A stretch of DNA of 64,000 nucleotides, from positions 2,504,136-2,568,135 of the forward strand of contig NZ_LR733556.1 in NCBI RefSeq assembly GCF_902506265.1, given 5' to 3'. Origin of the DNA: Flavobacterium sp. 9AF. Lineage in GTDB: Bacteria; Bacteroidota; Bacteroidia; Flavobacteriales; Flavobacteriaceae. The notes below the pieces were generated by a model. It saw only the letters and a list, made by a program, of their open reading frames with translations, searched no databases and had not been told where the DNA came from. Of this stretch, positions 17,271 to 26,288 are shown piece after piece (the stretch's first letter is position 1; every line of letters begins with the position of its first letter). A program made the translations under genes and the position numbers.

Positions 17271-18725
17271 TTATCTCTTATTCCATAATTCTTCTCCAAA
17301 ATAGAATTCTTTATTGGATAATAAAAATTCATACACCGAATTTACATTATCACCATTTAAGAAGATAACATATCCATTATTAGATTGAGGAAACCAAATT
17401 GCCAATGTGCTTACACCAGGATCTTTGCCTGTATGTAATAAAGCATATTCATTATTACTAAAACCAGTGAGTATTTCCCATCCTAAACCAAAAAAATCAT
17501 TTTCTTTTAATTTAATCTGTTGTTTAATCATTTCTTGGAATAATTCATTAGAAATTTCCGCACCATTAATAACATAAGCTAAAAACTTTCCATAATCTTC
17601 TACTGTTGTAAGGAGGTTTGCAGCTGCATTTGCTTCATAATATTTATCGGTTTCAATTTTATCACCTGTCATATTAAAATTTTGAGCATATCTACTTTCT
17701 TCTACATTTGGCTCCCACCAAAAAAAAGTATCATTCATTTCAAGTGGATTAAATAATAATTCTTTGGCTAGTTGTTCTATGCTTTTGTTTAGCTTTTTTT
17801 CAATAGCAATTCTTAAATATTCAAATCCTTCTCCAGAATATTGATATTTTGTACCTGGTTCAAATTGAAACCTGAGTTTGTTTTTTTTGTCAAGATAACG
17901 CCAATTAGGAAATCCTGTTTGATGAGTTAAAATTATCTTAGGAGTTAGTTTAAGATATCTATTGTCGTCTTTAATGTCAGGATCAATCCAATATTTATAT
18001 AGCGGTTCATTTAATTCTAATAAACCTTTATCTATTAATTTTAAAGTAATTAAAGTAACAATTGGTTTCGTTAAGGATGCAACTTTAAAAATAGTATTAT
18101 AAGGAGCAATGTTTTTCTTGTCTAATGTTCCGTAAACAGCTATTTTAGTTAATTTACCCTTTTCTATTATGCCTAATCCTACTGCTGGAACATGATTTTG
18201 TTCTAATAGCTGTAAAATGTTTTGAGTATTATTTTCTAAAATAGGCTTTTGATGGTCGTAGCTTAAAACTTCACTTAATTTCCATGTTTCATTTTCTAGC
18301 ACCCAAACATGTGTGAATTTTGCTGTACTTGTCCAAAGATCTTCTTTATCTTTTTGTCTAAGATAGAAATGATGAATTCCTTTTTGTATGACACCGTATA
18401 ACTGTTCATCATTATAAAGCGGAAATACCTCAAGACTTTTAATGTCTACTTTACGAATGGGTTTGCTTTCAGTATTTGAACAAATATATTTTTCTATGTT
18501 TTCAAAGAAAGTCTTTTTGTCTTGAAAGCCACCTTGGTCATGATAAAATTTTAAATCGTTAACTACTTTGCTTTTTAAATAATTTAAGTCACATTGATTA
18601 AAACCTCTTTCAAAAAAAATACTGTCTTCTTTTTTTAAATCGGTAAATAAACTAGTGTTTTTGTCAATTTGGGCATCCAACCTCAAAATGGATAAAACGA
18701 AAATAAGAGTAACAATACGGATCAT
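17271..18725 (-). CDS. Secreted class C beta-lactamase-fold serine hydrolase with N-terminal NTF2-like domain
   Basis: This 484-residue precursor has a signal peptide (MIRIVTLIFVLSILRLDAQ), a domain of about residues 25-155 that looks like a DUF4440/NTF2-like fold (IYGVIQKGIHHFYLR-type strands and FTHVWVLENETWKLSEVLSYDHQ), then a beta-lactamase/esterase domain with the S-x-x-K motif SLTK at 217-220 inside FKVASLTKP, YSGEGFEYL in the YxN position and HTGKDPG in the KTG position. Such enzymes act as esterases, peptidases or penicillin-binding relatives in the periplasm; resistance activity is not implied. It is preceded by three 11-bp direct repeats (18775-18807). Confidence 0.85.
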   Translation of the reverse strand: MIRIVTLIFVLSILRLDAQIDKNTSLFTDLKKEDSIFFERGFNQCDLNYLKSKVVNDLKFYHDQGGFQDKKTFFENIEKYICSNTESKPIRKVDIKSLEVFPLYNDEQLYGVIQKGIHHFYLRQKDKEDLWTSTAKFTHVWVLENETWKLSEVLSYDHQKPILENNTQNILQLLEQNHVPAVGLGIIEKGKLTKIAVYGTLDKKNIAPYNTIFKVASLTKPIVTLITLKLIDKGLLELNEPLYKYWIDPDIKDDNRYLKLTPKIILTHQTGFPNWRYLDKKNKLRFQFEPGTKYQYSGEGFEYLRIAIEKKLNKSIEQLAKELLFNPLEMNDTFFWWEPNVEESRYAQNFNMTGDKIETDKYYEANAAANLLTTVEDYGKFLAYVINGAEISNELFQEMIKQQIKLKENDFFGLGWEILTGFSNNEYALLHTGKDPGVSTLAIWFPQSNNGYVIFLNGDNVNSVYEFLLSNKEFYFGEELWNKR

Positions 18726-18774
18726 GTTTTTTTTTAGACAAAATTCAGAAGTTTTGATTGACTAATCTAAAAAA

Positions 18775-18807
18775 ACACCCGTCAATAACCTGACAATGCC
18801 ACGACAA
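18775..18807 (-). promoter_or_regulatory. Three 11-bp tandem direct repeats, probable regulator binding site
   Basis: Read on the minus strand the units are TTGTCGTGGCA, TTGTCAGGTTA and TTGACGGGTGT, each starting with TTG[TA]C at exact 11-base steps. Three sites on one face of the helix suggest cooperative binding of a regulator. The block is GC-richer than its surroundings and lies 50 bases before the serine hydrolase start codon and just after the stop of the XRE-membrane gene, so it most likely controls the hydrolase. Confidence 0.5.
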
Positions 18808-18818
18808 CAAGCTAATAA

Positions 18819-19373
18819 TTAGATGAAATCGAAATTTAATTTGAAATACAGTTTTCCCTTTTGGTCTAATGCTGCAGCGTTTCTTAAAACTATAAATAGG
18901 TTGGTTATTACTAAGAAAACCATTATTAGTAAAGTGAATTTATTTCCTAGATTAAACCAGTTTTTAGCGAAAGCACTTAGCATGAATAAGACAGGAGCAA
19001 TAATGGTCCATAGAATTTGAATTGAAATGATACCTTTTGTTAAGGCATTTTTTTGTTTTAAAAGATAGGTAAGGAGCAAAGGAGCAATAATATTAAAAGG
19101 AGGTATAAAAAATAAAATAGAAATAAGATTAATAATTTTAATTTTTGAGATTTGTAAAGAAGCAGTAGATGGTTTTTCTATTGTTTCTTCTGCCTCTTTT
19201 TTTAATATAGTTTCATCTATTTTTAATGCTTTTGAGAGAGCTTTAAGCGTGTGTCCTTTTGGTGTAATTCCTGCTTCAATTCTTTGAATGGTCCTAACAG
19301 AAATACCAGATTGGGTTGCTAACTCATCTTGCGTTAAATTGTTTTTTTCTCTTATCTTTTTTAGTTTAGACAT
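18819..19373 (-). CDS. XRE-family regulator fused to a membrane domain
   Basis: This 184-residue protein starts with a Cro/CI-type helix-turn-helix (residues 3-57; LTQDELATQSGISVRTIQRIE) and continues into a hydrophobic domain with three or four transmembrane helices between about 80 and 168. It would therefore bind DNA while anchored in the inner membrane, an arrangement seen in small flavobacterial regulators. The gene lies upstream of the serine hydrolase gene on the same strand with 93 bases between, including the 11-bp repeats. It may sense membrane or envelope state. Confidence 0.82.
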   Translation of the reverse strand: MSKLKKIREKNNLTQDELATQSGISVRTIQRIEAGITPKGHTLKALSKALKIDETILKKEAEETIEKPSTASLQISKIKIINLISILFFIPPFNIIAPLLLTYLLKQKNALTKGIISIQILWTIIAPVLFMLSAFAKNWFNLGNKFTLLIMVFLVITNLFIVLRNAAALDQKGKLYFKLNFDFI

Positions 19374-19513
19374 TTGAAAATGTATTACTTGTTTACAATT
19401 GTTTTGTGCTTATTCTAAAAAAAAGTGAATTGTTTTCAAGAATAGGGTAAACAAATATATTACAAACATCCGATTTTTTGAAACAAAGAATTATTGACTT
19501 TTATAATTTGATA

Positions 19514-19912
19514 TTAATAGGTCCACCATTCTTGCATCCATAGTTTTGAAACTTGTTTTGCCTTTTCTAAATGATCAGGAACAATGATGAGTTGGTTAGA
19601 ATGGTCGCTATATTGAACTAAGATAGAAATATTTTCTTCAGCTAAACGTTTACAAAATTGTCCTAATTGTCCTGGAACATCTTGTCTAAGTTTTTGAATA
19701 ATGACTTCATTTATTTTAATTAAGTTTATCCCAACTTCTTTAAGAACCTGTTTGGCTTTCTCAGCATCTTCAACTAAAAAATGCGCAACAGCAACATTTT
19801 TGTAAGTAAACACACCACCACCTTCTAAACTAATTTTATGTTTGCCTAATGTTTCGCCTAATAGGGCTAGTTGTCCTATTTTATTTTCTAAAATGATTTC
19901 GATATCTTTCAT
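19514..19912 (-). CDS. Tandem ACT-domain protein
   Basis: This 132-residue protein consists of two ACT-like units: MKDIEIILENKIGQLALLGETLGKH-type N-terminal half and a second half around VPGQLGQFCKRLAEENISILV. ACT domains bind amino acids or other small ligands and usually regulate a partner enzyme. It has no catalytic domain. It follows the ABM-domain gene with a 2-base gap, so it is cotranscribed, and both are divergent from an ArsR-type regulator gene. The ligand is unknown. Confidence 0.78.
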   Translation of the reverse strand: MKDIEIILENKIGQLALLGETLGKHKISLEGGGVFTYKNVAVAHFLVEDAEKAKQVLKEVGINLIKINEVIIQKLRQDVPGQLGQFCKRLAEENISILVQYSDHSNQLIIVPDHLEKAKQVSKLWMQEWWTY

Positions 19913-19914
19913 GA

Positions 19915-20268
19915 TTATTTTTTTAAACGATGAACTAATTTACTGTCCTCAGGAGATTGTTCTCTTAGATTCATGCTGTAATCTCTAATAACTGTTGCTA
20001 CTCGTATTTGATAATCATTAAAAATGCTATTTCTCCCTTTTTTTTGTACTTCTCTGTGCAATTCTAGTGTACGCCACTTTTGAATGCTAGCTTCATCTTT
20101 CCAAAAGGAGAGAGAAAGTATTTTGTTAGGATTTGATACGCTTTTAAATCGTTCAATAGCGATAAATCCTTCGATTTTTATTAATTCTGGTTTTAATTCT
20201 GTTGCTAAATCTAAATATTCTTCCCATTTATTATCAACAGGAAAAGCTTCAAAAAGTACGACTATCAT
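19915..20268 (-). CDS. Antibiotic biosynthesis monooxygenase (ABM) domain protein
   Basis: This 117-residue protein has the small ferredoxin-like ABM fold, with VVLFEAFPVDNKWEEYLDLA, FIAIERFKSVSNPNKILSLSFWKDEASIQKW and a final FNDYQIRVATVIRDYS. ABM proteins act as quinol-forming monooxygenases, haem degraders or as non-catalytic ligand binders, so the name does not prove an antibiotic link. It is the first gene of a two-gene unit with an ACT-domain protein, divergent from an ArsR-family gene with a 69-base shared control region. Confidence 0.78.
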   Translation of the reverse strand: MIVVLFEAFPVDNKWEEYLDLATELKPELIKIEGFIAIERFKSVSNPNKILSLSFWKDEASIQKWRTLELHREVQKKGRNSIFNDYQIRVATVIRDYSMNLREQSPEDSKLVHRLKK

Positions 20269-20285
20269 AGTATTATTAATTTTGT

Positions 20286-20320
20286 TTGTACGAATGTAAA
20301 GACTTTGCTACTTTTACATT
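20286..20320 (+). promoter_or_regulatory. Promoter and probable ArsR operator in the divergent control region
   Basis: TTG at 20286-20288, a 20-base spacer and TACTTTTA at 20309-20316 fit the Bacteroidota promoter for the ArsR-type gene, except for the last base. An inverted repeat AATGTAAA (20293-20300) / TTTACATT (20313-20320) with a 12-base spacer covers the promoter. Such a site could serve for autoregulation and for control of the divergent ABM-ACT unit. Confidence 0.5.
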
Positions 20321-20337
20321 TCATTCAATAATGAAGT

Positions 20338-21015
20338 ATGGAAGTTTTGCATCATTTTTCTAAAATTAGTGCATTAATTTGCGAACCTTCTCGATCTAAA
20401 ATGTTATGGTTTTTATTAGATGGTAAAGCGTATACTGCATCAGAAATAGCCGCATTTGCAGATATTTCAATTACGGCAACAAGTAATCATTTGTCTAAAT
20501 TATTAGAGGCCGAAATGCTAAAGGTAGAAATTCAAGGACGTCATCGTTATTATACCTTTGCAAATGCAGAAGTAGCTTATGTTATAGAATCATTGGCACA
20601 GTTATCAAAAATAAATCGTTCTGAAAGAGAAATCAAGCCTGTTGGAATAAAATTTTGTAGAACCTGTTATGATCATTTGGCAGGTTTTGTAGGTGTTCAA
20701 TTGGTTGAGGCATTGGAAAAAAAAGATATGGTAAAAAAGAGCGGAAACATCTATCTGGTAACAAATAAAGGTTGGGAGTGGTTTGAAAATTTTGGAATTA
20801 AAAAAGAAAACTATAATACGATTCGCAGGCCTTTAACTAGACAATGTTTGGATTGGTCTGAAAGAAAACCTCATTTAGCGGGACAATTAGGTGCAGATTG
20901 GTTAATGAGTATGTTTCATAAAAAGTGGTTTAAAAAGGTACAGTTCTCAAGAGAATTAGTGTTGACAGCAAGAGGGAGAAAGGAAATTTATGAATTACTT
21001 GGAGTTGTTTTATAG
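20338..21015 (+). CDS. ArsR-family regulator with C-terminal domain
   Basis: This 225-residue protein starts with an ArsR winged helix (residues 5-90; YTASEIAAFADISITATSNHLSKLLEAEMLKVEIQGRHRYYTF). The second half, including KFCRTCYDHLAGFVGVQLVEAL, WEWFENFGI, RQCLDWSERKPHLAGQLGADW, is found in longer ArsR-like regulators of Bacteroidota and Proteobacteria. C-x-x-C in FCRTC and one more cysteine before DWSERKPH could bind metal or sense thiols. It is divergent from the ABM-ACT unit and probably represses it. Confidence 0.85.
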   Translation: MEVLHHFSKISALICEPSRSKMLWFLLDGKAYTASEIAAFADISITATSNHLSKLLEAEMLKVEIQGRHRYYTFANAEVAYVIESLAQLSKINRSEREIKPVGIKFCRTCYDHLAGFVGVQLVEALEKKDMVKKSGNIYLVTNKGWEWFENFGIKKENYNTIRRPLTRQCLDWSERKPHLAGQLGADWLMSMFHKKWFKKVQFSRELVLTARGRKEIYELLGVVL

Positions 21016-21119
21016 TATTTTATGATGCGTTTGAAAACCAAATGTAAATCGATGATTTAAATTTTTAGATATATGTTATCCCTATTTTGTATTTTTGTAT
21101 TATTTGAAATTTGCAAAAT

Positions 21120-22049
21120 ATGGAAAGTGTAAGTATAAAGGATTTTTATAAAGATATATGTGGGCAATCTAGTTGTCAGTTAGATTACTTTCTAGATAAT
21201 AAAAATCACTCCGATTTAGGTCATTTTAATGTGTTTGATATTGCAAAATTCTATTTTGATGACAACCCTAAATGTCAAATGAGCTACAATAGAAGATTGT
21301 ATTATAAAATAAGTCTGATTAAAGGGAAAAATTTAGTTGAATATGCAGATAAAACGATATTGATTGAGCAACAAGGCATCTTATTTGCATCACCCAAAAT
21401 ACCTTACAGATATACCGCATTAGATAATAACCAGCAAGGTATGTTTTGTGTGTTTACTAAAGAGTTTATGTCTAAATCAAAAATGGGTTTGCATATCGAT
21501 GAATTGCCAATATACCAGCCTTCAAGCGATTTTATATATCAATTAGATGACAAACAATATTTGGAAATAGAAGCGATATTTAAGAAAATGGATACTGAAT
21601 TGTCTTCAGATTATGAATATAAATATGATTTGCTTAGAAATATTTTAATGCAATTAATTCATACGGGTCAAAAACTTAAACCCATTGTTAGTATGCAAAG
21701 CACCACTAATGCGGCCAGCAGAATCACCACGCTTTTTATTGAACTTTTAGAAAGACAATTTCCTATTGAAAATGATGCGCAGAAAGTAGTTCTGCGTAAC
21801 CCTATTGAATTTGCTACGATTTTAGGTGTACATACAAATCATCTTAATAAAGTTCTAAAAGAGACAACAGGACGAAGTACTAGTGATATTATTAATGCTA
21901 GAATTGTAGAAGAAGCTAAAATTCTTTTAAAACAAACACAATGGAATGTTTCTGAAATTGCTTATACATTAGGCTTTGATGAGGTGGCACATTTTTCAAA
22001 TTTTTTTAAAAAGAAAACAAATCTTTCTCCGTTAAAGTTTAGAAATTGA
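21120..22049 (+). CDS. AraC-family transcriptional regulator
   Basis: This 309-residue regulator has a cupin-like N-terminal sensor (ISLIKGKNLVEYADKTILIEQQGILFASPKIPYRY) and a C-terminal AraC domain: FATILGVHTNHLNKVLKETTGRSTSDIINARIVEEAKILLKQT then NVSEIAYTLGFDEVAHFSNFFKKKTNLSPLKFR. ATG at 21120 is chosen over an in-frame TTG at 21111. An SDR gene follows 87 bases downstream on the same strand and is the likely target, a layout common for AraC plus oxidoreductase pairs. Confidence 0.88.
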   Translation: MESVSIKDFYKDICGQSSCQLDYFLDNKNHSDLGHFNVFDIAKFYFDDNPKCQMSYNRRLYYKISLIKGKNLVEYADKTILIEQQGILFASPKIPYRYTALDNNQQGMFCVFTKEFMSKSKMGLHIDELPIYQPSSDFIYQLDDKQYLEIEAIFKKMDTELSSDYEYKYDLLRNILMQLIHTGQKLKPIVSMQSTTNAASRITTLFIELLERQFPIENDAQKVVLRNPIEFATILGVHTNHLNKVLKETTGRSTSDIINARIVEEAKILLKQTQWNVSEIAYTLGFDEVAHFSNFFKKKTNLSPLKFRN

Positions 22050-22136
22050 TTGAATTTTACAATTTTTAGATTGTTGTTTGCAAACGTTATATTGTTTTAA
22101 ATGGGAACTTTGTCATACATTTAAAAACGTAGAAAA

Positions 22137-22901
22137 ATGACAACTAAAACAAGTAAAGTAGCCTTAGTAACAGGCGGAAGTCGTGGACTTGGAAAAGACA
22201 TGGCTACACAATTAGCAAAAAAAGGTTTTGATATTATACTCACTTATCATAGTCAAGAGCAAGCAGCGAAAAAAGTGGTTGAAGAAATCCAATCTTTAGG
22301 AAAAAATGCTGAAGCCTTGCAGTTGGATGTAGTAGATATAAACAGTTATGATCAATTGGTAAATCAAGTAAAAGAAATATTAGAGAAATATGGGGTTACT
22401 CATTTACATTCATTGGTAAATAATGCTGGTGTAGGGGCTCATACAAGTATAGTAGATACTAGTGAAGCTGTTTTTGATAACATGGTTGATATTCATTTAA
22501 AAGCACCTTATTTTTTAACACAAAAATTGTTACCAATTTTAGAAGACGGTGGAAGTATCGTTAATATATCTTCTGGTTTGGCAAGATTTAGTTTTCCTAA
22601 TTATGCTCCTTATGCAATTATGAAAGCGGCAATAGAAAGTCTTTCTCGTTACCAAGCACAAGAATTTGGTAATAGAAAGATTAGAGTTAACACGGTTGCA
22701 CCAGGAGCCATTGAAACCGATTTTGGAGGAGGAGCTCTTCGAAACTCACCCGATTTGCAAAATATAATTGCAGGCAATACAGCGCTTGGTAGAATAGGTT
22801 ATGCAGATGATTTAGGTGGAGTAGTGGCCTTTTTGTGTAGTGAAGAAGCAAAATGGGTTAATGCACAGCGTATAGAAGTTTCTGGAGGTTTTAATATTTA
22901 A
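22137..22901 (+). CDS. Short-chain dehydrogenase/reductase (classical SDR)
   Basis: This 254-residue NAD(P)-dependent oxidoreductase has the classical pattern: cofactor motif TGGSRGLG (near residues 12-19), NNAG, active-site Ser in NISSGLA, YAIMK in the YxxxK position, then VNTVAPGAIETDF. The length fits the FabG-like group. The substrate is not evident. It lies downstream of an AraC regulator and is closed by a strong terminator, so it is a separate transcription unit or the end of a two-gene unit. Confidence 0.9.
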   Translation: MTTKTSKVALVTGGSRGLGKDMATQLAKKGFDIILTYHSQEQAAKKVVEEIQSLGKNAEALQLDVVDINSYDQLVNQVKEILEKYGVTHLHSLVNNAGVGAHTSIVDTSEAVFDNMVDIHLKAPYFLTQKLLPILEDGGSIVNISSGLARFSFPNYAPYAIMKAAIESLSRYQAQEFGNRKIRVNTVAPGAIETDFGGGALRNSPDLQNIIAGNTALGRIGYADDLGGVVAFLCSEEAKWVNAQRIEVSGGFNI

Positions 22902-22917
22902 TTTTTTGTGAATCATT

Positions 22918-22963
22918 CGTCCTAAAATAAGTAAAACTAAGCTTATTTTAGGGCGATTTTTTT
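22918..22963 (+). terminator. Strong rho-independent terminator after the SDR gene
   Basis: A 14-bp stem (22918-22931 with 22942-22955, core CCTAAAATAAG and its complement, one G-U pair) with a 10-base loop is followed by a T-tract. It lies 16 bases past the stop codon. Confidence 0.85.
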
Positions 22964-23108
22964 GTTTTTTTATTTCTAAAATTGTAGCTAAATAAATGCA
23001 AAAATCACATTGAAAAGATTAGGCTTTACAGACTATTTTGCTCTGTATATTCCTTTCTGAAAAAACAAAGATTAATGGCAATAATTAAAATTGAATAAAA
23101 ACACTTTT

Positions 23109-24773
23109 TTATTTTTTTATGTTAGGTAAGATGTAGTCTTCAAAAATTTTCTCGGGTTGCTGTGTTTTTCCATTTCTAAAGTTTCCTGAAGTAATTACCA
23201 CAACTACTTTTAAACTTGGAATGATAAAAATATATTGACCACCTGCGCCTCTTGCTTCAATAGTTTTGATTTTTTTTCCTTTAGAAAAGTAGGTATTGTG
23301 CCACCATAAATAGCCATATCCATTCTTGTCTATTGTATTTTCTAATGCATGATGATTTTTAAATGAGTCGTTTACCCATTTTCTTGATATAATGCGTTTC
23401 GAATTCCATTTTCCATAATTTAGATAGAGTTCACCAAAACTTAACATATCTCTAGGAGTTAGATACATACCACCGCCAAAATAAGGTTTTCCTTTCAAAT
23501 CTGTTTGTATAATATAATTTGAAATGTGCAATTTTTGAAATAGATTTCTATCCATAAACAATTCTAATGGCTCATTTATTATTGAATCCATTGCAATTCC
23601 AAGTAAATAAGGATTAGCAGAACCGTAATTGGCTTGTGTATTTGGAGCATTTATCATCGAAGCAGACAAAACGGATCTTGTCCAATCCGTTGTTCTTTGA
23701 AAATTTTCTTCAGTTGCTGGGGATTTTGAATTCGCATTTTTTCCATAATCAATAGCATCTAATCCAGAACTCATAGTTAAAAGACTTTGAATGTTAATCT
23801 TTGCTTTTAAACTGTCTTTTTGTGTCTGATACTTTGGTGATAAAAAATCAAAAATAGATTGATTAACATTTTTAAACAAAGATTTATCTAATGCGATACC
23901 AATAATGGCCGAAGAAATGCTTTTAGATGCCGAGCGCATATCATGAGGAATAGTTGCTGTATAGCCATTAAAATAGTTTTCATAAAAAAGTTTTCCTTTT
24001 CTAGAAATTAAAACGGAGTGAGTATTAGGTAATGAATCCTTAAAAATAAGATCTTCCATCTCGGTAAGTTTTAAAACAGAATTTGTGTTTTCTATTTTAA
24101 AGTCTCCTATTTTCCAATCCGATTGAGATCTTTTTAAATCTATCTCAGAGATTAAAAAATTATCTAAAAATATATTTAGTTGAATTTTTTTATTTTCTAA
24201 TTTTCCTTTGAAATGAAGCCCTGTTTTAAAATCTAAAAAAGAAATAACATTGTTATCTTTTTGAAAATTGTCACACCAAGTTCCTGTGAAACGATTGTCT
24301 CCTAAAATTGGATATGCTTGATATTCATTTTGTAAACCATTTTCTATACTTAAATATAAATCTTGTGATTTTAATTCATCAATCATCAAAATATTCCAAT
24401 TTCCTACATAACTATTGTGATTGCTTTGTGTTAATTTTAAATGATAGAGTAGTAAACCCGATTTAATAAAACCATTAATTTCTTTATTATCCTTTGAAAG
24501 AACTCCTTCAAATGAAAAATTTTCTGAGAATGCTATTTTGATAGAATTGTTATTTAAGTTGATGGGAACAGGGAAATCTATATTGTTTTTAGTGTTAGAA
24601 ATTCTGACAAAAGCTTTCTCTGATTTAATATTTAGTATTTCAACTTTTATATTAAATATCTTTGAGTTTTCAATTTTTCCTTCCCAATTATCTGTATATT
24701 CAGACATATCTTGGGCATTAATTAAAAAGCAGAAGAATAACAAAAAAATGAAGGTAATATTTTGAATTTTCAT
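23109..24773 (-). CDS. Secreted beta-lactamase-fold serine hydrolase
   Basis: This long precursor (554 residues from the ATG at 24773; another ATG at 24785 adds four) begins with a signal peptide, MKIQNITFIFLLFFCFLINAQ. About 200 residues of beta-rich sequence precede the hydrolase, which has the S-x-x-K motif in DMRSASKSISS, QSLLTMSSGLD, NYGSANPYLLG in the YxN position and ARGAGGQYIFI in the KTG position. This is a second such enzyme in 6 kb, with a different N-terminal part from the one at 17271. It lies downstream of an AraC-family gene with a 49-base gap on the same strand. Confidence 0.84.
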   Translation of the reverse strand: MKIQNITFIFLLFFCFLINAQDMSEYTDNWEGKIENSKIFNIKVEILNIKSEKAFVRISNTKNNIDFPVPINLNNNSIKIAFSENFSFEGVLSKDNKEINGFIKSGLLLYHLKLTQSNHNSYVGNWNILMIDELKSQDLYLSIENGLQNEYQAYPILGDNRFTGTWCDNFQKDNNVISFLDFKTGLHFKGKLENKKIQLNIFLDNFLISEIDLKRSQSDWKIGDFKIENTNSVLKLTEMEDLIFKDSLPNTHSVLISRKGKLFYENYFNGYTATIPHDMRSASKSISSAIIGIALDKSLFKNVNQSIFDFLSPKYQTQKDSLKAKINIQSLLTMSSGLDAIDYGKNANSKSPATEENFQRTTDWTRSVLSASMINAPNTQANYGSANPYLLGIAMDSIINEPLELFMDRNLFQKLHISNYIIQTDLKGKPYFGGGMYLTPRDMLSFGELYLNYGKWNSKRIISRKWVNDSFKNHHALENTIDKNGYGYLWWHNTYFSKGKKIKTIEARGAGGQYIFIIPSLKVVVVITSGNFRNGKTQQPEKIFEDYILPNIKK

Positions 24774-24822
24774 TTTGTAATACATTTAAAAAGAAGCGGC
24801 AAAGATGCGTTTTTTATCACTA

Positions 24823-25644
24823 TCAAAATTGTATAGAATTAACATTACTTCTATTTTTAAATAATTTTGAAGGTGCGCAATTGTAAAATTTTTTAAAAGT
24901 TGAAATGAAATGGCTTTGGTCATAAAATCCACATTGATAACATATTTCTGTCATTGAAAATTTATTTGAGATGATTAAATGAAAAGCCTTATTTATTTTT
25001 AATAGTCGAATATAATTTCCAAGACTTGTTCCAAAATAATTACTGAATTCTCTTGATAAATGAACAGGATGAATTCCTAAAAGCGAACTTAAATTCTGCA
25101 AAGAATAATCAATTTGTTCTTCAAGTAGAATTTCACGAAGCCTGTTTACCCATTCTGGTTTTTTAGTGCTTTTGTTTTTGTGTTCTTTTATGCTTCTAAA
25201 AATCTCAATTAGTAATGTTTCGATGCTTAAATTAGAATATTGATCATCTATTTTAGATTCAACATACACTTTATTCATCCAAATTTTAGTAAAAGGATTT
25301 TTGATATTTAGACTACCTTCAAAGTCGGTTGTTTTTATGTCATAATTTGAAAACCATTTATCATTCAATTCAATATGAAATCCTCTTGTATATTCAGGAG
25401 GCTTTATATTATAATGAGTGTCTTGCCAATTGTGAAACAATAAACTTCCAGGAGACAAATAATATGATTCTTTTTTGTTAGCTTCAAAAAGTTTGCCTTC
25501 AAGTAAATATGTAAAATATGGGTTTTCATGGTAATGCCAATCTACTTTACTATGAGTATATTCGGTATCAGTTATAATAATATTTTGAAAAGTGGACTTT
25601 TGATAATGTGTTCCAAAAAACTCTCCTTTTTTTAATATGTTCAT
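24823..25644 (-). CDS. AraC-family regulator with cupin sensor
   Basis: This 273-residue regulator has an N-terminal cupin-like domain with a histidine-rich stretch (DWHYHENPYFTYLLEGKLFE, residues about 35-54, and FHNWQDTHYNI) and a C-terminal AraC domain (LQNLSSLLGIHPVHLSREFSNYFGTSLGNYIRLLKINKA, then MTEICYQCGFYDQSHFISTFKKFYNCAPSKLFK). The gene is immediately upstream of the serine hydrolase at 23109-24773, so it most likely controls it and itself. Confidence 0.88.
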   Translation of the reverse strand: MNILKKGEFFGTHYQKSTFQNIIITDTEYTHSKVDWHYHENPYFTYLLEGKLFEANKKESYYLSPGSLLFHNWQDTHYNIKPPEYTRGFHIELNDKWFSNYDIKTTDFEGSLNIKNPFTKIWMNKVYVESKIDDQYSNLSIETLLIEIFRSIKEHKNKSTKKPEWVNRLREILLEEQIDYSLQNLSSLLGIHPVHLSREFSNYFGTSLGNYIRLLKINKAFHLIISNKFSMTEICYQCGFYDQSHFISTFKKFYNCAPSKLFKNRSNVNSIQF

Positions 25645-25851
25645 TTGGGTATAGTTTCAAATAAAATGAAGACCAAGTTTATACAACAATGCAAATCAAA
25701 TATAAATAAAAAGCAGTACTATTTAGTTATTATTGATAAAATTACATTTCATATTCTTTTTATATAAACAAAGTACTAGCCATATTTTAAATCAAAAGAT
25801 GGAAAATTATATTTCATTAAAAACAAAAAATATTTAGCTGTAATAGGTTTA

Positions 25852-26217
25852 TCAATTTCTTTCAGTTATAAAATTTAATTGGCGTTTTTTATTAGAAGTT
25901 GAGTCAATATAAATTTTTAGATTTAATTTTCCCTGTTTTCTTAGTTTCTCACCTATATAATCGATAGGTATAAAACGAATAGTGTCATTTTGCGTTACAG
26001 CTTTGGCATAACAATAAGGATAAATTTGTTCTACTTTTATGGGTTGAGTAGTTTGTCCATTTTTTAAATTTTCAAAATCAAATCTCTTTTCAAAAATTCC
26101 AACTGTTAGCCTTTCAAAATCTTCTTCGCTTTGATTTGTGAATGTTACTTCAACACCAGTTTTACAAGAAACAGTTAGTATAAAAAATGTAAATAATATT
26201 ATAATCTGATTCTTCAT
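25852..26217 (-). CDS. Small lipoprotein of unknown function
   Basis: This 121-residue protein has a lipoprotein signal (MKNQIIILFTFFILTVSCK, Cys18) and a short beta-rich domain: VEVTFTNQSEEDFERLTVGIF and FIPIDYIGEKLRKQGKLNLKIYID. I recognise no family. It lies 71 bases downstream of the HExxH protein gene on the same strand and may share its transcript. Confidence 0.6.
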   Translation of the reverse strand: MKNQIIILFTFFILTVSCKTGVEVTFTNQSEEDFERLTVGIFEKRFDFENLKNGQTTQPIKVEQIYPYCYAKAVTQNDTIRFIPIDYIGEKLRKQGKLNLKIYIDSTSNKKRQLNFITERN

Positions 26218-26288
26218 GAGATTTTTAAATTATAACCAATGAATTTTTTAGTTTAGTAACCAATTAACCTCTTAAACAGGTATGATTA

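Noticed and set aside
19915..20268. Antibiotic biosynthesis locus suggested by the ABM domain
   Set aside because: ABM domains are widespread in general metabolism; no biosynthetic genes are nearby.
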